This document shows positions 21,301 through 32,690 of a stretch of DNA of 64,000 nt, piece by piece. Both the position numbers and the translations under genes were made by a program. The notes under the pieces are model-generated. The model saw nothing but the letters and a program-made list of their open reading frames with translations, was not told the origin of the DNA and ran no database searches. Origin of the DNA: Sinomicrobium sp. (lineage in GTDB: Bacteria; Bacteroidota; Bacteroidia; Flavobacteriales; Flavobacteriaceae); NCBI GenBank assembly GCA_029266035.1, contig JAJUFH010000017.1:1-64000 (forward strand). The letters run 5' to 3'. Numbering within the stretch: the stretch's first letter is position 1; the number at the start of each line of letters is the position of its first letter.

Positions 21301-21887
21301 ACATTTTCTAAAGATAACTGCTCAGAAAGCGCGACCTCTTCCGATTTAAAACCCACATAGCTAAAAACCAAAACGTCGTCGGTACTGGCATCTATGCGAT
21401 ATCGACCGTCCATATCGGTAGTCGTCCCTCTACTCGATCCCTTGACGAGTACGGTTACCCCCAATAACGGCACTCCGTTTTCATCTCGTATCACTCCCGA
21501 TATCGGCTGTTGTACCGATGCTTTTAGAAGAAAGGTATTTAATACTATCTGGTTATTCACCAGCTTATAAGAGATTCCTGTTCCTTTAAACAAACGGTCT
21601 AACACCCGGTACAAAGGCTCTTCTGTCGCCGATACATTGACCTCCTTGGCAAGATCGATATCGTTGAGATTATACAAGAACCTATAAGAAGTCATTGTCT
21701 CTACAGTATTGAAAAATTCTTCTAGGACCGCATTCTTTAAATCCAGCGAAATTTTAGTGTTTTGCGAGTATGAATTAGCTTGAATCCTGAATAGTGAAAT
21801 AAACAAGAATAGTAGTGTAAGCCTCATTTTTAAATCGAGTTTTAGGGCTAGCGAACCCCGCCCCATAAGATTGATGAGTTTTTTCAT
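18345..21887 (-). CDS. SusC/RagA-family TonB-dependent receptor with N-terminal STN signalling domain
   Basis: The protein has 1180 residues. A long N-terminus leads into a signal peptide (MRLTLLFLFISLFRIQA). An STN domain follows (about 45-110), then a carboxypeptidase-regulatory-like beta domain (about 128-205, GVTVLVKGSSRGTTTDMDG), the plug (TGSVNKIKAADVYSNDQN to VLKDASATAIYGVRAAGGVI), and the barrel ending in an aromatic residue (SLSINVTF). The STN domain normally touches a FecR-type anti-sigma factor to switch on transcription, and such a pair is encoded upstream. Together with SusD it imports a nutrient across the outer membrane. Confidence 0.96.
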   Translation of the reverse strand: MKKLINLMGRGSLALKLDLKMRLTLLFLFISLFRIQANSYSQNTKISLDLKNAVLEEFFNTVETMTSYRFLYNLNDIDLAKEVNVSATEEPLYRVLDRLFKGTGISYKLVNNQIVLNTFLLKASVQQPISGVIRDENGVPLLGVTVLVKGSSRGTTTDMDGRYRIDASTDDVLVFSYVGFKSEEVALSEQLSLENVNVVMKASADELEEVIVTGYNNIVEKRMTGSVNKIKAADVYSNDQNRIDNMLKGQVPGVQITSMSGEVGAVPMVKIRGTSTLTGNTQPLWVVDGVVLEDPVPLTPAELNTPDVVNRIGNALSGINPQDIETITVLKDASATAIYGVRAAGGVIVLTTKRGQASKPIVNFNIRTSVAERPRYNSFNLMNSKERIGVEQYYFDSGMQYYNADGNVNSVGLAGAYARYKSRELATWSDFQDEVRKAQTYNTDWFDILFRNALSVNANVNVSGGSEKTTYYASLGMVDENGTDIMTDNKRFNGSIKLNTQLTDAINVEFYLSTYRNKRSSYPLSMVPSGISNFVKPTPRPFDYAINTSRTFPLKNPDGSYYMYRGHSDFYLFNIMNEYDNSNQTSTTDGVSSHIALDIDVTDKLKVFGLANYTRSAALDETYYKENTNHVAGIRRSNYGDPAPENSNLPNGGIIFSNSNFQNYIILRGALDYTPLSNDTHYVNFYGGGEYRANNYRGDNTIGYGYLHDRGKVISTHENIGEELSGAPYLTIRDFSTKSASYFGVATYSFRDKYVANFNIRYDGSNLFGSNPKYRWSPAWSVSGRWNIMEENFMKDGIFDNLSLRGSYGLQGSTNTQSTPQIVASFLNPASWSGLNLLTIGSPANPNLTWEKTYNANIGLDFMVFDGRIQGAVDVYTRKGKDLITNTRISEINGFSMLPINFADVSNRGVEFGITTYNFRAPHPEFNWSTTINFSYNKNEVTRVNIDPVVARMLSPFPYKPDAAIVGKPLNALYSVAFDHLDENGNAHFKLADGTVTEAVRDLDFQVEDLVYNGSIEAPYQGGISNMFEYKNFQLTALFTYGFGNYFRKQNGVESWMYAPDQNLDKELLNAWGLPGADSNANIPHLRNETGADNHKYYWGLSDMRVIKGDYLRLSNVSLKYNFPKRWLETLQFSNAFIQLEGNNLLLFADKELNGFDPETYPYQSLPLPRSYSLSINVTF

Positions 21888-22012
21888 ATTTTTGTTGTGA
21901 TTAGTTGGTGATTTATTTGATAAATCGCTTGTTTCAAATCGGGAAATGCGCCAACATTTTCCGATTTTTCTTTTGTAAATTGGGTTGGTACTGTTAGGTT
22001 TTCATAAATCTC

Positions 22013-23194
22013 TTACTCTTGTGTGTTAATAATTATGCGTTGGTTATTTATCGTATACTCAAAGGGAAAACTCTGTCGAAAAGATTCCAGTATTTCCTGT
22101 AAAGAATGTTTGTCGAATTTTGCAGTAAATCGAGCTTCACTTAATTTTTGGTTGTTATTCACTATTTCTACATCAAATCTTCGTTCCAAAGTTTGCAGTA
22201 TAAAACAGAAAGTGCGCTTTTCAAAAATCATTTCTCCTTGTATCCAAGCTATATGCGAAAAGGCATTTGTTTCGTTGCGAAGTTCTATGTCGCGCTCTTG
22301 CTTGTCAAAAACCGCCAAGGTACCGGGGGTCATCACTACGGCTTCCTTTTCCCAATCTTTCCCTTCATCTGCGTACAGAGCCACTTTTCCTTCCAGTAAA
22401 ACGGTCTCCACGCTTTTATCCGATTTGTAATTGTGAACATTGAAATGCGTACCCAACACTTTTATACTTAAATCACCTGTGCGGACTGTAAAGGGTTTAG
22501 AGCTATCTTTTGCAACTTCAAAATACGCTTCCCCTATTAGAGTCACCGAACGACTATCTATTCCAAAACTACTGGCATACTGCAATGCACTACCCGAATT
22601 CAAAAAAATAGCCGTACTATCGGGTAACGTAACACTAAATCGACGCCCGTAAGGCACTCTTATTTCATTGAGTCCGTCATAGTCGGCGTTTTTAAGTGCG
22701 TTGACTTTCAGTACTTCATTAGCAACAACACCTATCACATCTCCTGTTGCATTTACAATCTCCTGTTGCTCGGTAAGTACTCGAGTCTCTCCCGAAGCCA
22801 ACTTTATGACCACACCTTCTAATGCTTGTGTATTGTCAATCTCCTGTTCAGCAGCTACTGTAAAACTCTTATACACTGTATACGTTCCTAACGACAACAA
22901 TAATACAACTGCCGCTCCTGTCAAAAGACGGAATCGCTTTCTACGAGATACTGTCGCTATTGACCTATGCTTTTTTTTTGCCTGTAGTATCTTTTGCAAT
23001 ATCTCATCTCTCTTTCCAGAATCTACAGCCGATCGATGCTCCACATCTATAAATTCCACCATTCTCACAGCGTCTGGAAAGACATCGTTATCTTTCTCCT
23101 GTAATATATGCATCAACTGATCTACTTCCTCTGCATCAGCATTTCCTCGCATATACTTTTCGAGAAGACTCTCCAACTTATCTCTTCTATTCAT
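22013..23194 (-). CDS. FecR-family anti-sigma factor
   Basis: The protein has 393 residues from the ATG at 23194 (MNRRDKLESLLEKYM); an earlier GTG in frame would add 15 residues that do not look conserved. The N-terminal cytosolic part should bind the sigma factor. A single membrane helix (TGAAVVLLLSLGTYTVY) follows, then the periplasmic FecR domain (VPYGRRFSVTLPDSTAIFLNSGSALQY, then GEAYFEVAKDSSKPFTV) and a C-terminal DUF4974 domain (FEKRTFCFILQTLERRFDVEI). It lies between sigma factor and SusC genes and should relay the receptor signal. Confidence 0.92.
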   Translation of the reverse strand: MNRRDKLESLLEKYMRGNADAEEVDQLMHILQEKDNDVFPDAVRMVEFIDVEHRSAVDSGKRDEILQKILQAKKKHRSIATVSRRKRFRLLTGAAVVLLLSLGTYTVYKSFTVAAEQEIDNTQALEGVVIKLASGETRVLTEQQEIVNATGDVIGVVANEVLKVNALKNADYDGLNEIRVPYGRRFSVTLPDSTAIFLNSGSALQYASSFGIDSRSVTLIGEAYFEVAKDSSKPFTVRTGDLSIKVLGTHFNVHNYKSDKSVETVLLEGKVALYADEGKDWEKEAVVMTPGTLAVFDKQERDIELRNETNAFSHIAWIQGEMIFEKRTFCFILQTLERRFDVEIVNNNQKLSEARFTAKFDKHSLQEILESFRQSFPFEYTINNQRIIINTQE

Positions 23195-23379
23195 GAAACA
23201 AAATTTACGGGGCGCTTTGTAGTAATACGTTTGAAACACGGATAAGTATTACTCTTATCCCTATTTTTTTTATTTTTTATCCTAAAATAAATTAAACAAT
23301 TGAAAATAAATCACTTACAAGACAAAAAAACAGTAAAAGGTATAACAAGAAGTGAAGTCCAAAAGATGGACTCTATAAT

Positions 23380-23976
23380 TTAAAAGAAGTAGAACAGAAA
23401 TATAAAAGTAAAAGTAAGATCTGTATTCACCTTTAAAAAACTGCGAATTTTCTGAAGTGCCTTGCTCATCTGAACCTTTACCGTATTGGTAGAAATCCCG
23501 AGTTCTCGAGCGATGTCGTCATAGCTCATCCCATCCTGACGGGACATTTCAAAAATACGCCTGCGTTTGGGCGGAAGACTGGCAATAGCTCTGTTTTTCC
23601 ACATCTCGTAATCGGCATCATCTATGTAATCTGAGGTCTGATTGTGTATATATGTAGTGGCGTGAAAAATCTCTTTGCGAAGTTGTTCATTATTGCTGGC
23701 TTTTCTGAGAAAATCTAAGGATTTATTTCGGGTAATAGTCAAGACATACGACTTGAACGACAATTTGGGATTCAAGGTATCACAGTGCAACCAAACCTGC
23801 ATAAAAACTTCCTGAACAATTTCATCAGCAATGGTAGGCGACTTTACCAACGACATACTAAAACCGTACACCAAGTGGTAGTATTTTAGATACAACTTCC
23901 TGAATGCACGCTCGTCATGAGCCCTTACACTTCCTACCAGCAAGCTGTCTTCTATATGGTGATCTTGTGGTTTCAA
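23380..23976 (-). CDS. ECF-type RNA polymerase sigma factor (FecI-like)
   Basis: The protein has 198 residues. Sigma region 2 covers about residues 20-85 (DERAFRKLYLKYYHLVYGF, then DEIVQEVFMQVWLH) and region 4 about 125-180 (LPPKRRRIFEMSRQDG, then YDDIARELGISTNTVKVQM). The only suitable start in frame is a TTG at 23976, since an in-frame TAA lies two codons upstream and no ATG or GTG occurs before the conserved region. With FecR and the STN-bearing SusC it makes a cell-surface signalling set for this locus. Confidence 0.92.
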   Translation of the reverse strand: MKPQDHHIEDSLLVGSVRAHDERAFRKLYLKYYHLVYGFSMSLVKSPTIADEIVQEVFMQVWLHCDTLNPKLSFKSYVLTITRNKSLDFLRKASNNEQLRKEIFHATTYIHNQTSDYIDDADYEMWKNRAIASLPPKRRRIFEMSRQDGMSYDDIARELGISTNTVKVQMSKALQKIRSFLKVNTDLTFTFIFLFYFF

Positions 23977-24162
23977 TTGAAATTACTTTCAAAAAAAGTT
24001 TACCCGTCATTGTGGCATCTATGCGAGATACTTAAAGTTCGCAATTTGCAGTCACTTTTCAAAAGTACTATCTTTCTGAGAAAAATAACATTAAAAATTA
24101 ACAAAAAAATAACTTTTATTTTTTCACGACCTTTACTTGTAGCAACGGATAAAATCCTTCCT

Positions 24163-25293
24163 TCACTCCACCCCTTCCCACCAAGATTTAAAAACCTGCT
24201 TGTCGTCTCTGAGCTTTACCTTTTCTCCGATTACCGGAGTTACTAGTGGTATTTTGGCTTCTTCTGCCAAGCGCGAGACTTCTGCAAGAGGTTCCTTCCA
24301 GCTATGTGTCGATAGAGAAAACTTGGAAGAGTGTACCGGCATAAGCCGTTTGGCTTTGAGATCGAGAGCAGCCTGTACGGTTTCTCTGGGAAGGCAATGT
24401 ATGGCGTGCCAGGCCATATTGTATTGTCCGTTTTCCAAGATCGCAAAGTCTATCGGTCCGAAGCGCTTTCCAATCTCGGCAAAATGCCCGTCGTAACCAC
24501 TGTCTCCTCCGAGGTATATCTTATGCGAACCCGTTTCCAGCAAATAGGACATCCACAAGGTGTTGTTTCGCTTAAACAAGCGTCCGGAAAAATGGCGCGC
24601 CGGAAGAGTGTGCAATCGCAACTGTTCTTTCAATTCTACAGTTTCATTCCAGTCGTGTTCCTCCAGTATATCTGTAGTATACCCCCAGTATTCCAGATGC
24701 GACCCTACCCCCAGACCACAGATTACCTTTTTTACCTTTCCCTTGAGTTTCTTTATTGTTTTATAATCTAGATGATCGTAGTGATCGTGGGTAATTATCA
24801 GATAATCGATATCTGGAAAATCTTCAGTATCGTAAATATCAGTCCCCTTAAAAGCCCTTGTAGTCTCTGGTACGGGAGAAGCATTACCGCTAAAAACAGG
24901 GTCGACAAGTATGCTCACTCCCTCCACCTTCAGGAAATACGACGAATGGCCGAACCAAACCAAAATATCTTCGTCTTCCGGAAGCGTTTTCAAATCGATC
25001 CGTATCGAAGGTATGGCTTCCTTAGGTGTATTGTTCCGGCTTTTCTCAAAAAAGAACATATACATCACTTTCAGATAGGAATATCCCTCTGAAAGCGATG
25101 GCGTATAACTCAAATTCTCAAAAACACCATCCTTAAAGTGGGGCGAAAGTGAAATGTGCTCTAGCCGATCTCCGGCAGGGACTTTGCCAAATTGGGGATG
25201 TTGCAGGTAAAGAATCAGCGCTATACCTAAAATGACCAAAAGAGATAAAAGAACAATCATAAGGCGGCGGAATATCAACCATATACTTTTCAT
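24163..25293 (-). CDS. Membrane-anchored metallo-beta-lactamase-fold hydrolase (UlaG/NAPE-PLD-like)
   Basis: The protein has 376 residues with an N-terminal membrane anchor (LMIVLLSLLVILGIALILYL). The metal site is visible: DILVWFGHSSYFLKVEG leads to VDPVFS, then the HxHxDH motif in ITHDHYDHLD, a further GLGVGSHLEYWG segment, LGGDSGYDGHF, and a late His in MPVHSSKF. This set fits the lactonase/phosphodiesterase branch of the fold. The substrate is unknown. It is followed by no clear operon partner. Confidence 0.88.
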   Translation of the reverse strand: MKSIWLIFRRLMIVLLSLLVILGIALILYLQHPQFGKVPAGDRLEHISLSPHFKDGVFENLSYTPSLSEGYSYLKVMYMFFFEKSRNNTPKEAIPSIRIDLKTLPEDEDILVWFGHSSYFLKVEGVSILVDPVFSGNASPVPETTRAFKGTDIYDTEDFPDIDYLIITHDHYDHLDYKTIKKLKGKVKKVICGLGVGSHLEYWGYTTDILEEHDWNETVELKEQLRLHTLPARHFSGRLFKRNNTLWMSYLLETGSHKIYLGGDSGYDGHFAEIGKRFGPIDFAILENGQYNMAWHAIHCLPRETVQAALDLKAKRLMPVHSSKFSLSTHSWKEPLAEVSRLAEEAKIPLVTPVIGEKVKLRDDKQVFKSWWEGVE

Positions 25294-25351
25294 GGCAGTT
25301 TATAGATGTAATGCGTTCCCCGGATTCCGACTAAAATCGGTTTTTTGCCTT

Positions 25352-25852
25352 CTACTCCTCTACCTTTCCGTCGAGTATGGCTATTTTCTTTTTCAATCTC
25401 CTTGTAGTTTCCTTGATCGTCTTGTTCCAAGATGAATCAAACACGTACAATTTTAATTTTTCTGCCAGAGAAAGCGCCTCGTCGAGTTCCATTTTCATTT
25501 CGTACAGCTGTACTTCCCGCCACTTTATGTCGATTTTGCTAATCCCCTTCACTTTTAGAGCAAAATCGATCAATGCGCCGGCCTCTTCAAAATCTTCGTT
25601 GTAGAGAAGGGTCTCTATATAATAAGGATAAACTTCTACAGCGTTGACATCTATGGTAAGCGCTTTCTGAAAATAAGTCTTCGCCTCTTCATACCGCTGT
25701 AATTGCTCTGACAGCATTCTTCCATATAGGCACAGCGCCATAGTGTTGTTCTCATCGTAAGACAAGGCGTAATCCAGTGATTCCAATGTGTCTTCCAAGC
25801 TGTACGGATAATTATCCATAGCCTGAAACAGATATTTGTGAACGGATGTCAT
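25352..25852 (-). CDS. Tetratricopeptide-repeat protein
   Basis: A protein of 166 residues with no signal peptide. Two to three TPR-like helical pairs are visible, e.g. MALCLYGRMLSEQLQRYEEA followed by YFQKALTIDVNAVEVYPYY. It starts about 300 bases before pheT on the other strand and lies 58 bases upstream of the metallo-hydrolase gene. It should be cytosolic and mediate protein contacts; nothing more specific can be said. Confidence 0.75.
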   Translation of the reverse strand: MTSVHKYLFQAMDNYPYSLEDTLESLDYALSYDENNTMALCLYGRMLSEQLQRYEEAKTYFQKALTIDVNAVEVYPYYIETLLYNEDFEEAGALIDFALKVKGISKIDIKWREVQLYEMKMELDEALSLAEKLKLYVFDSSWNKTIKETTRRLKKKIAILDGKVEE

Positions 25853-26072
25853 GTTCCGGGTATTATTTTAAGGCTTCTAAGATACCAATAAAACCGATTT
25901 TTTCGCGATTCTTTCAAAATAATAACATTTTTATGTATCGGAGCAGGTATTGTGTTTAGATTTTTTTCAATCTATCTCCTTGTAAACAGGCGAGTATTGT
26001 AAGACGATTGCTCCTGTCGACACCTCTACAGGTTTTGTCTATCAAACTCTTTTATAAAAAATTCATAACGCT

Positions 26073-26080
26073 TATCTTTG
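26073..26080 (+). promoter_or_regulatory. Possible -7 promoter element of pheT
   Basis: TATCTTTG is a full match to TAnnTTTG, 71 bases upstream of pheT. A second near-match, TACTTTCG, lies at 26119-26126. Confidence 0.5.
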
Positions 26081-26151
26081 CTCTCGCTAAAAGTAAAAAC
26101 AAAGGCACACAAACGGCGTACTTTCGTATGCAAATGTAAGTTCAAGATTCA

Positions 26152-28578
26152 ATGAAGATATCCTACAACTGGCTCAAACAGTTTATCAAACTGGATTGGG
26201 AAGCAGACAAAACTGCAGCATTACTCACCGATCTCGGTCTCGAAGTAGAGGGAGTCACCTCTTTCCAATCTGTTAAAGGGGGATTAAAAGGTGTGGTAGT
26301 CGGAGAAGTACTTTCCTGTGAAAAACACCCCAATGCCGACAGGCTTAAAGTAACCAAAGTAAATCTCGGCAACGGTGAACCCGTTCAAATTGTGTGTGGA
26401 GCCCCCAATGTTGCCGCTGGACAAAAAGTTCCTGTAGCCACAGTAGGCACTACGCTTTACGACGATAAAGGCGAAGCTTGGAAAATAAAGAAAAGTAAGA
26501 TACGAGGCGAAGAGTCTTTCGGAATGATTTGTGCCGAAGACGAGTTGGGGCTAGGTAAAAGTCACGACGGCATCATGGTGCTCGACCAAAAGCTGACTCC
26601 AGGAACTCCTCTATCTGCACTATATCAAGTAGAAGACGATATCGTATTTGAAATAGGTCTTACCCCCAACCGAGCCGATGCTATGAGCCATTTTGGAGTG
26701 GCGAGAGATCTCAGAGCAGGACTGCTTCGCAAAGAGATAAGCATCGAGATGATTACACCGTCGGCAAGTAGCTTTCGGGTAGATAACAGAACTCAGCGTA
26801 TAGATGTAGACGTACAAGACAAGGTCTTAGCCCCGAGATATGCAGGAGTAACCATTTCAGGACTTCGAGTGATGCCTTCTCCACAATGGCTACAAAACAG
26901 ACTTAAAGCTATTGGTATTACGCCAAAAAACAATGTGGTCGACGCTACAAACTATGTGTTACACGAACTGGGGCAACCACTTCACGCCTTTGATTTGGCT
27001 AAAATAGCCGGACAAAAAATCATCGTAAAAAAAGCCGAAGCGGGAAGTCGGTTTGTCACACTAGACGGAGTAGATAGAGAATTGCACGAAGAGGATCTGA
27101 TGATCTGTGACGCTGAAAAACCCATGTGTATAGCCGGTGTTTTTGGAGGTGAACACTCGGGAGTTTCTCAGAGTACCACTGGCATCTTTCTCGAAAGTGC
27201 CTATTTCAATCCGGTATCTGTGCGTAAATCTGCAAAAAGACACGGCTTAAACACCGATGCTTCTTTCCGATTTGAAAGGGGAATAGATATCAAGAATGTA
27301 GAGTATGCATTGCGACGAGCTGCACTGCTAATTCAGGAAGTAGCCGGAGGAGAAATCACCAGTGATGTGGTAGATATGTACCCTAAGAAATTTGAAGACT
27401 TCCAGGTGTTTCTCTACTACGACAAAATAAACAAACTCATAGGTCAGAATTTGCCTGAAGAAACAGTAAAATCTATACTGAGTTCATTGGATATCAAGGT
27501 CAACAATGTAACCGAAGCCGGAATGGGACTCACTATTCCTTCCTATCGTGTAGATGTACAGCGCGAAGCCGATGTCATCGAAGAAATACTGCGCGTATAC
27601 GGTTATAACAACATAAAACCTGGAGAAAAGCTAAACGCTTCAGTATCTTATTCTTCCCGATTCGAAGATTACAAGATACAGAACAAAATTGCCGAACTAC
27701 TCGTAGCTCAGGGATGCTACGAAATTATGGCCAATTCACTGACCTCGCCCAAGTACAACGAACTATCACAAGATATCAAGGACGAGAACAATGTGCGAAT
27801 GCTCAACCCACTCAGCAACGACCTCTCCATCATGAGAAGAACACTGCTGTTTTCAGGACTGGAAGCCATTGCTTACAATATCAACCGAAAGCGATCTAAC
27901 CTCAAACTCTTCGAATTTGGAAAATCGTACCACCAGTTCGGAGAAAAAAGAGAAGAACACAAAAGTCTCGCACTATTCCTCACCGGAAATAGAAATGAGG
28001 AAAACTGGAAAATTCCGGTGACACCTACAGATTTCTTCCAAGCCAAAGGTATAGTGCAGATCGTTCTAGAACGGTTGGGAATTAAAGATATCACCTATAG
28101 CCCTGTGCAAAGCGATATCTTTAGTGAAGGAATAGCATTGACCGCAGGTAGTGTTGTACTGGTTTCACTCGGAATCGTTAGACAGCATATCCTAAAGGCC
28201 TTCGATATAAAACAGCAAGTTATTTACGCCGACTTCCGATGGGATCATATCTTGCAACATCTCAATACCGACAATATCAAGTACGACGAGATCCCAAGAT
28301 TCCCCGAAGTGAGAAGAGATTTTGCCCTGCTTATCGACAATGGAATAAGATTTAGCGATATATATGAAACAGCGCGCAAAACGGATCATAGCCTGCTAAA
28401 AGACATCAATCTGTTTGACGTTTATGAGGGCGATAAACTGCCCGATGGTAAGAAATCGTATGCGGTGAGCTTTACTTTCCAAGACAAAAACAAAACCCTT
28501 ACGGACAAACAGATCGACCGTATAATGGAAAAATACCGAGAAGCTTTTGAAAGCAAATTAAAGGCTGAGCTTCGGTAG
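26152..28578 (+). CDS. pheT: Phenylalanine-tRNA ligase beta subunit
   Basis: The protein has 808 residues, as expected for bacterial PheT. The N-terminal start MKISYNWLKQFIKL and the tRNA-binding OB domain (about 40-150, VGEVLSCEKHPNADRLKVTKV) are typical. GLTPNRADAMSHFGVARDL and the B3/B4 editing region follow, then the B5 domain, the core (LNPLSNDLSIMRRTLLFSGL), and the C-terminal anticodon-binding FDX-ACB domain (PRFPEVRRDFALLID). It attaches phenylalanine to tRNA together with PheS, which is not encoded in this window. It is monocistronic, with its own promoter and terminator. Confidence 0.97.
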   Translation: MKISYNWLKQFIKLDWEADKTAALLTDLGLEVEGVTSFQSVKGGLKGVVVGEVLSCEKHPNADRLKVTKVNLGNGEPVQIVCGAPNVAAGQKVPVATVGTTLYDDKGEAWKIKKSKIRGEESFGMICAEDELGLGKSHDGIMVLDQKLTPGTPLSALYQVEDDIVFEIGLTPNRADAMSHFGVARDLRAGLLRKEISIEMITPSASSFRVDNRTQRIDVDVQDKVLAPRYAGVTISGLRVMPSPQWLQNRLKAIGITPKNNVVDATNYVLHELGQPLHAFDLAKIAGQKIIVKKAEAGSRFVTLDGVDRELHEEDLMICDAEKPMCIAGVFGGEHSGVSQSTTGIFLESAYFNPVSVRKSAKRHGLNTDASFRFERGIDIKNVEYALRRAALLIQEVAGGEITSDVVDMYPKKFEDFQVFLYYDKINKLIGQNLPEETVKSILSSLDIKVNNVTEAGMGLTIPSYRVDVQREADVIEEILRVYGYNNIKPGEKLNASVSYSSRFEDYKIQNKIAELLVAQGCYEIMANSLTSPKYNELSQDIKDENNVRMLNPLSNDLSIMRRTLLFSGLEAIAYNINRKRSNLKLFEFGKSYHQFGEKREEHKSLALFLTGNRNEENWKIPVTPTDFFQAKGIVQIVLERLGIKDITYSPVQSDIFSEGIALTAGSVVLVSLGIVRQHILKAFDIKQQVIYADFRWDHILQHLNTDNIKYDEIPRFPEVRRDFALLIDNGIRFSDIYETARKTDHSLLKDINLFDVYEGDKLPDGKKSYAVSFTFQDKNKTLTDKQIDRIMEKYREAFESKLKAELR

Positions 28579-28603
28579 TTTTTACCGAAAACAATTCCTC
28601 CAA

Positions 28604-28643
28604 AAAGGGCAAATACGGATTTTATAAGCTGTGTTTGCCCTTT
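28604..28643 (+). terminator. Rho-independent terminator of pheT
   Basis: AAAGGGCAAATAC pairs with GTGTTTGCCCTTT and is followed by a T run (28644 onward). Confidence 0.88.
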
Positions 28644-28754
28644 GTTTTTTTAATATCTCCACTTCTCTCCTCATAAATAACGATATACAATTCTATTCGT
28701 AAAAACTATAAACATACCTTATAGTTTAATCATAACATTTTATATGCTTTTTAG

Positions 28755-31031
<2,277 letters not shown>

Positions 31032-31073
31032 GAAGTTAAAATGTGAAATAAAATCCCACAGGGAAATGCGACA

Positions 31074-31103
31074 GGAGGCGGCCAAATGGTCGTCTCCTTT
31101 TTT
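31074..31103 (+). terminator. Rho-independent terminator of katG
   Basis: GGAGGCGGCC pairs with GGTCGTCTCC (two G-U pairs) around an AAAT loop, followed by seven or so T. Confidence 0.88.
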
Positions 31104-31152
31104 GACAGAAAACATAAGTCGACATTTTCTTGACGTTCACTTTTGTTTTCAC

Positions 31153-31160
31153 TAATTTTG
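31153..31160 (+). promoter_or_regulatory. -7 promoter element of the following membrane-protein gene
   Basis: TAATTTTG is a full match to TAnnTTTG and lies 26 bases upstream of the ATG at 31186; a TTGAC lies at about the -33 distance (31130-31134). Confidence 0.5.
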
Positions 31161-31185
31161 AGAAAACCTTTTAGACTTGAGTAAA

Positions 31186-31899
31186 ATGGTGTTACACAGG
31201 GTTAATTTAGAACAGAAATTAAAGGAATACAAAGATGGGAAATCACATAACCCAGATTTGTTAAAGCAGGTGAAAAACATACTGGAGAAGGAACACCAAA
31301 AGGATCTTCATATCACTCAAAAACTAAATCGAGGCTCATCGATTTCTCATACATTGGATTTTGAAAAGCTGGAAACAGACAAAATATTCCACATCTCTCA
31401 CATCAAACAGATATGTACAGACTATCGCTTGCGATTTTTAGATAGTAAATACTTTAAGGGTACATTTCCACAAGAAGCACTCTCCGAGATCAAAACTCTC
31501 GAAAGACTGCACCAAACTACATTGTCCGGATTTAAAATAGTGGCCCCCGCCCGATTGTTCAGATTGGAAAATGCCGACGACCCCTTGCTTTTCGTCCCTC
31601 TAGGCAACGATTATTACTACCTAGTCCACAAGTGGGGAAATGACCTTCACCCCTTGAGAAAATGGTTGATGTATCCCTTTAAAAACTTATTTACCCTCTT
31701 TGTACTCATGGTGGTCATCAGTATTGCAGTCACAGCACTTACCCCACTGAAATGGTTTACTCCCCACCCGGAAGCGTGGCATTTTTGGCTGCTGTTTTTA
31801 TTTGTCTTGAAATCACTCTGTGGCATTACCTTTTTCTACGCCTTTGCCCGGGGAAAAAATTTCAACGGACTGGCCTGGAACAGTAAGTACTACAACTGA
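31186..31899 (+). CDS. Conserved hypothetical membrane protein
   Basis: The protein has 237 residues from the ATG at 31186 (MVLHRVNLEQKLKEYKDG); a TTG nine bases earlier is possible. The N-terminal two-thirds are soluble and charged, with a segment LSGFKIVAPARLFRLENADDPLLFVPLGNDYYYLVHKWG that looks like a small folded domain. Two transmembrane helices lie at the C-terminus (LFTLFVLMVVISIAVTALTP and WLLFLFVLKSLCGITFFYAF). I do not recognise the family. The promoter just upstream suggests separate transcription from katG. Confidence 0.7.
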   Translation: MVLHRVNLEQKLKEYKDGKSHNPDLLKQVKNILEKEHQKDLHITQKLNRGSSISHTLDFEKLETDKIFHISHIKQICTDYRLRFLDSKYFKGTFPQEALSEIKTLERLHQTTLSGFKIVAPARLFRLENADDPLLFVPLGNDYYYLVHKWGNDLHPLRKWLMYPFKNLFTLFVLMVVISIAVTALTPLKWFTPHPEAWHFWLLFLFVLKSLCGITFFYAFARGKNFNGLAWNSKYYN

Positions 31900-32120
31900 T
31901 TGTAAACTTATCACACAGCCCTATTGCGGCGAGATAAATATCCCGACCGTAATATTTATCAGCTCTGTAAAAAAATGAAGAGAGGTTTCGAGTTTCGCTT
32001 GCTGATTGAAGATTGCGGGTTTAAAGTTTGACCTTTGACCCTGCCAGTTTGTGGTGATTTGGTTTCCAAGTCTACTTGTCTTTTAGTGTCATTCCGACAA
32101 TCGGACCTGTCCGGCGAATA

Positions 32121-32504
32121 CTAACTGGTCCTGTCCCGGTAAATGCTCATAAACAGGTGAGTCGACATTTTTCGGGCGTTGTTCTTTGCCCTTTCAGCTA
32201 ATTCGCCGGCAAACAAGCTGTCTATAGTAGAAAACCAGATGTTCAGCCACACTCCAAAATGACGGTTCTCCACACTGTGACCAAAGGCTGCATCTACCTT
32301 GGCGTGGGCAATTCTCGGGTTGCCTCGATACAACCCCTTAAAAAACAGATTAGACTCCCAGAAATCGGTAAGTTTTTCAAAATGCTCTTCCCAGTCGGTA
32401 ATCATCTTATTAAAAAAAGGTCCTATTTCTTCGTTTTCCCTCACCTGTCCGTAGAAGGTGCGAACCAGGAGTGCTACATCTTCTCTATTTTTAATATCTT
32501 CCAT
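32121..32504 (-). CDS. Group III truncated haemoglobin
   Basis: A protein of 127 residues, the usual length of the family. It contains LVRTFYGQVRENEEIGPFFN and the region around FWESNLFFKG, and the proximal haem His lies in NRHFGVWLNIWFSTID. Group III truncated globins bind oxygen or nitric oxide in the cytosol; a detoxification role is often suggested. It stands alone, transcribed towards katG, divergent from the MFS gene. Confidence 0.88.
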   Translation of the reverse strand: MEDIKNREDVALLVRTFYGQVRENEEIGPFFNKMITDWEEHFEKLTDFWESNLFFKGLYRGNPRIAHAKVDAAFGHSVENRHFGVWLNIWFSTIDSLFAGELAERAKNNARKMSTHLFMSIYRDRTS

Positions 32505-32645
32505 AACTACAAAGATATGAGATATACATCAAAAATAATGATTTATGCCATCGATATGCAGTAGTCCTACTGGAGTTCTCCTAAAACCTCCATATAAACT
32601 AACAAAAAAACAAGGTGTTTATAGTACAATTAATATATTGATACC

Positions 32646-32653
32646 TACCTTTG
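32646..32653 (+). promoter_or_regulatory. -7 promoter element of the MFS transporter gene
   Basis: TACCTTTG is a full match to TAnnTTTG, 37 bases upstream of the ATG at 32691. It also shows that the TTG at 32670 is an unlikely start. Confidence 0.55.
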
Positions 32654-32690
32654 CAGCCGCAAAAAACACTTGTTTTTACAGCTTGTAATT

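Noticed and set aside
32670-32690. A TTG start for the MFS transporter
   Set aside because: The ATG at 32691 gives the usual N-terminus, and the -7 element lies just before the TTG.
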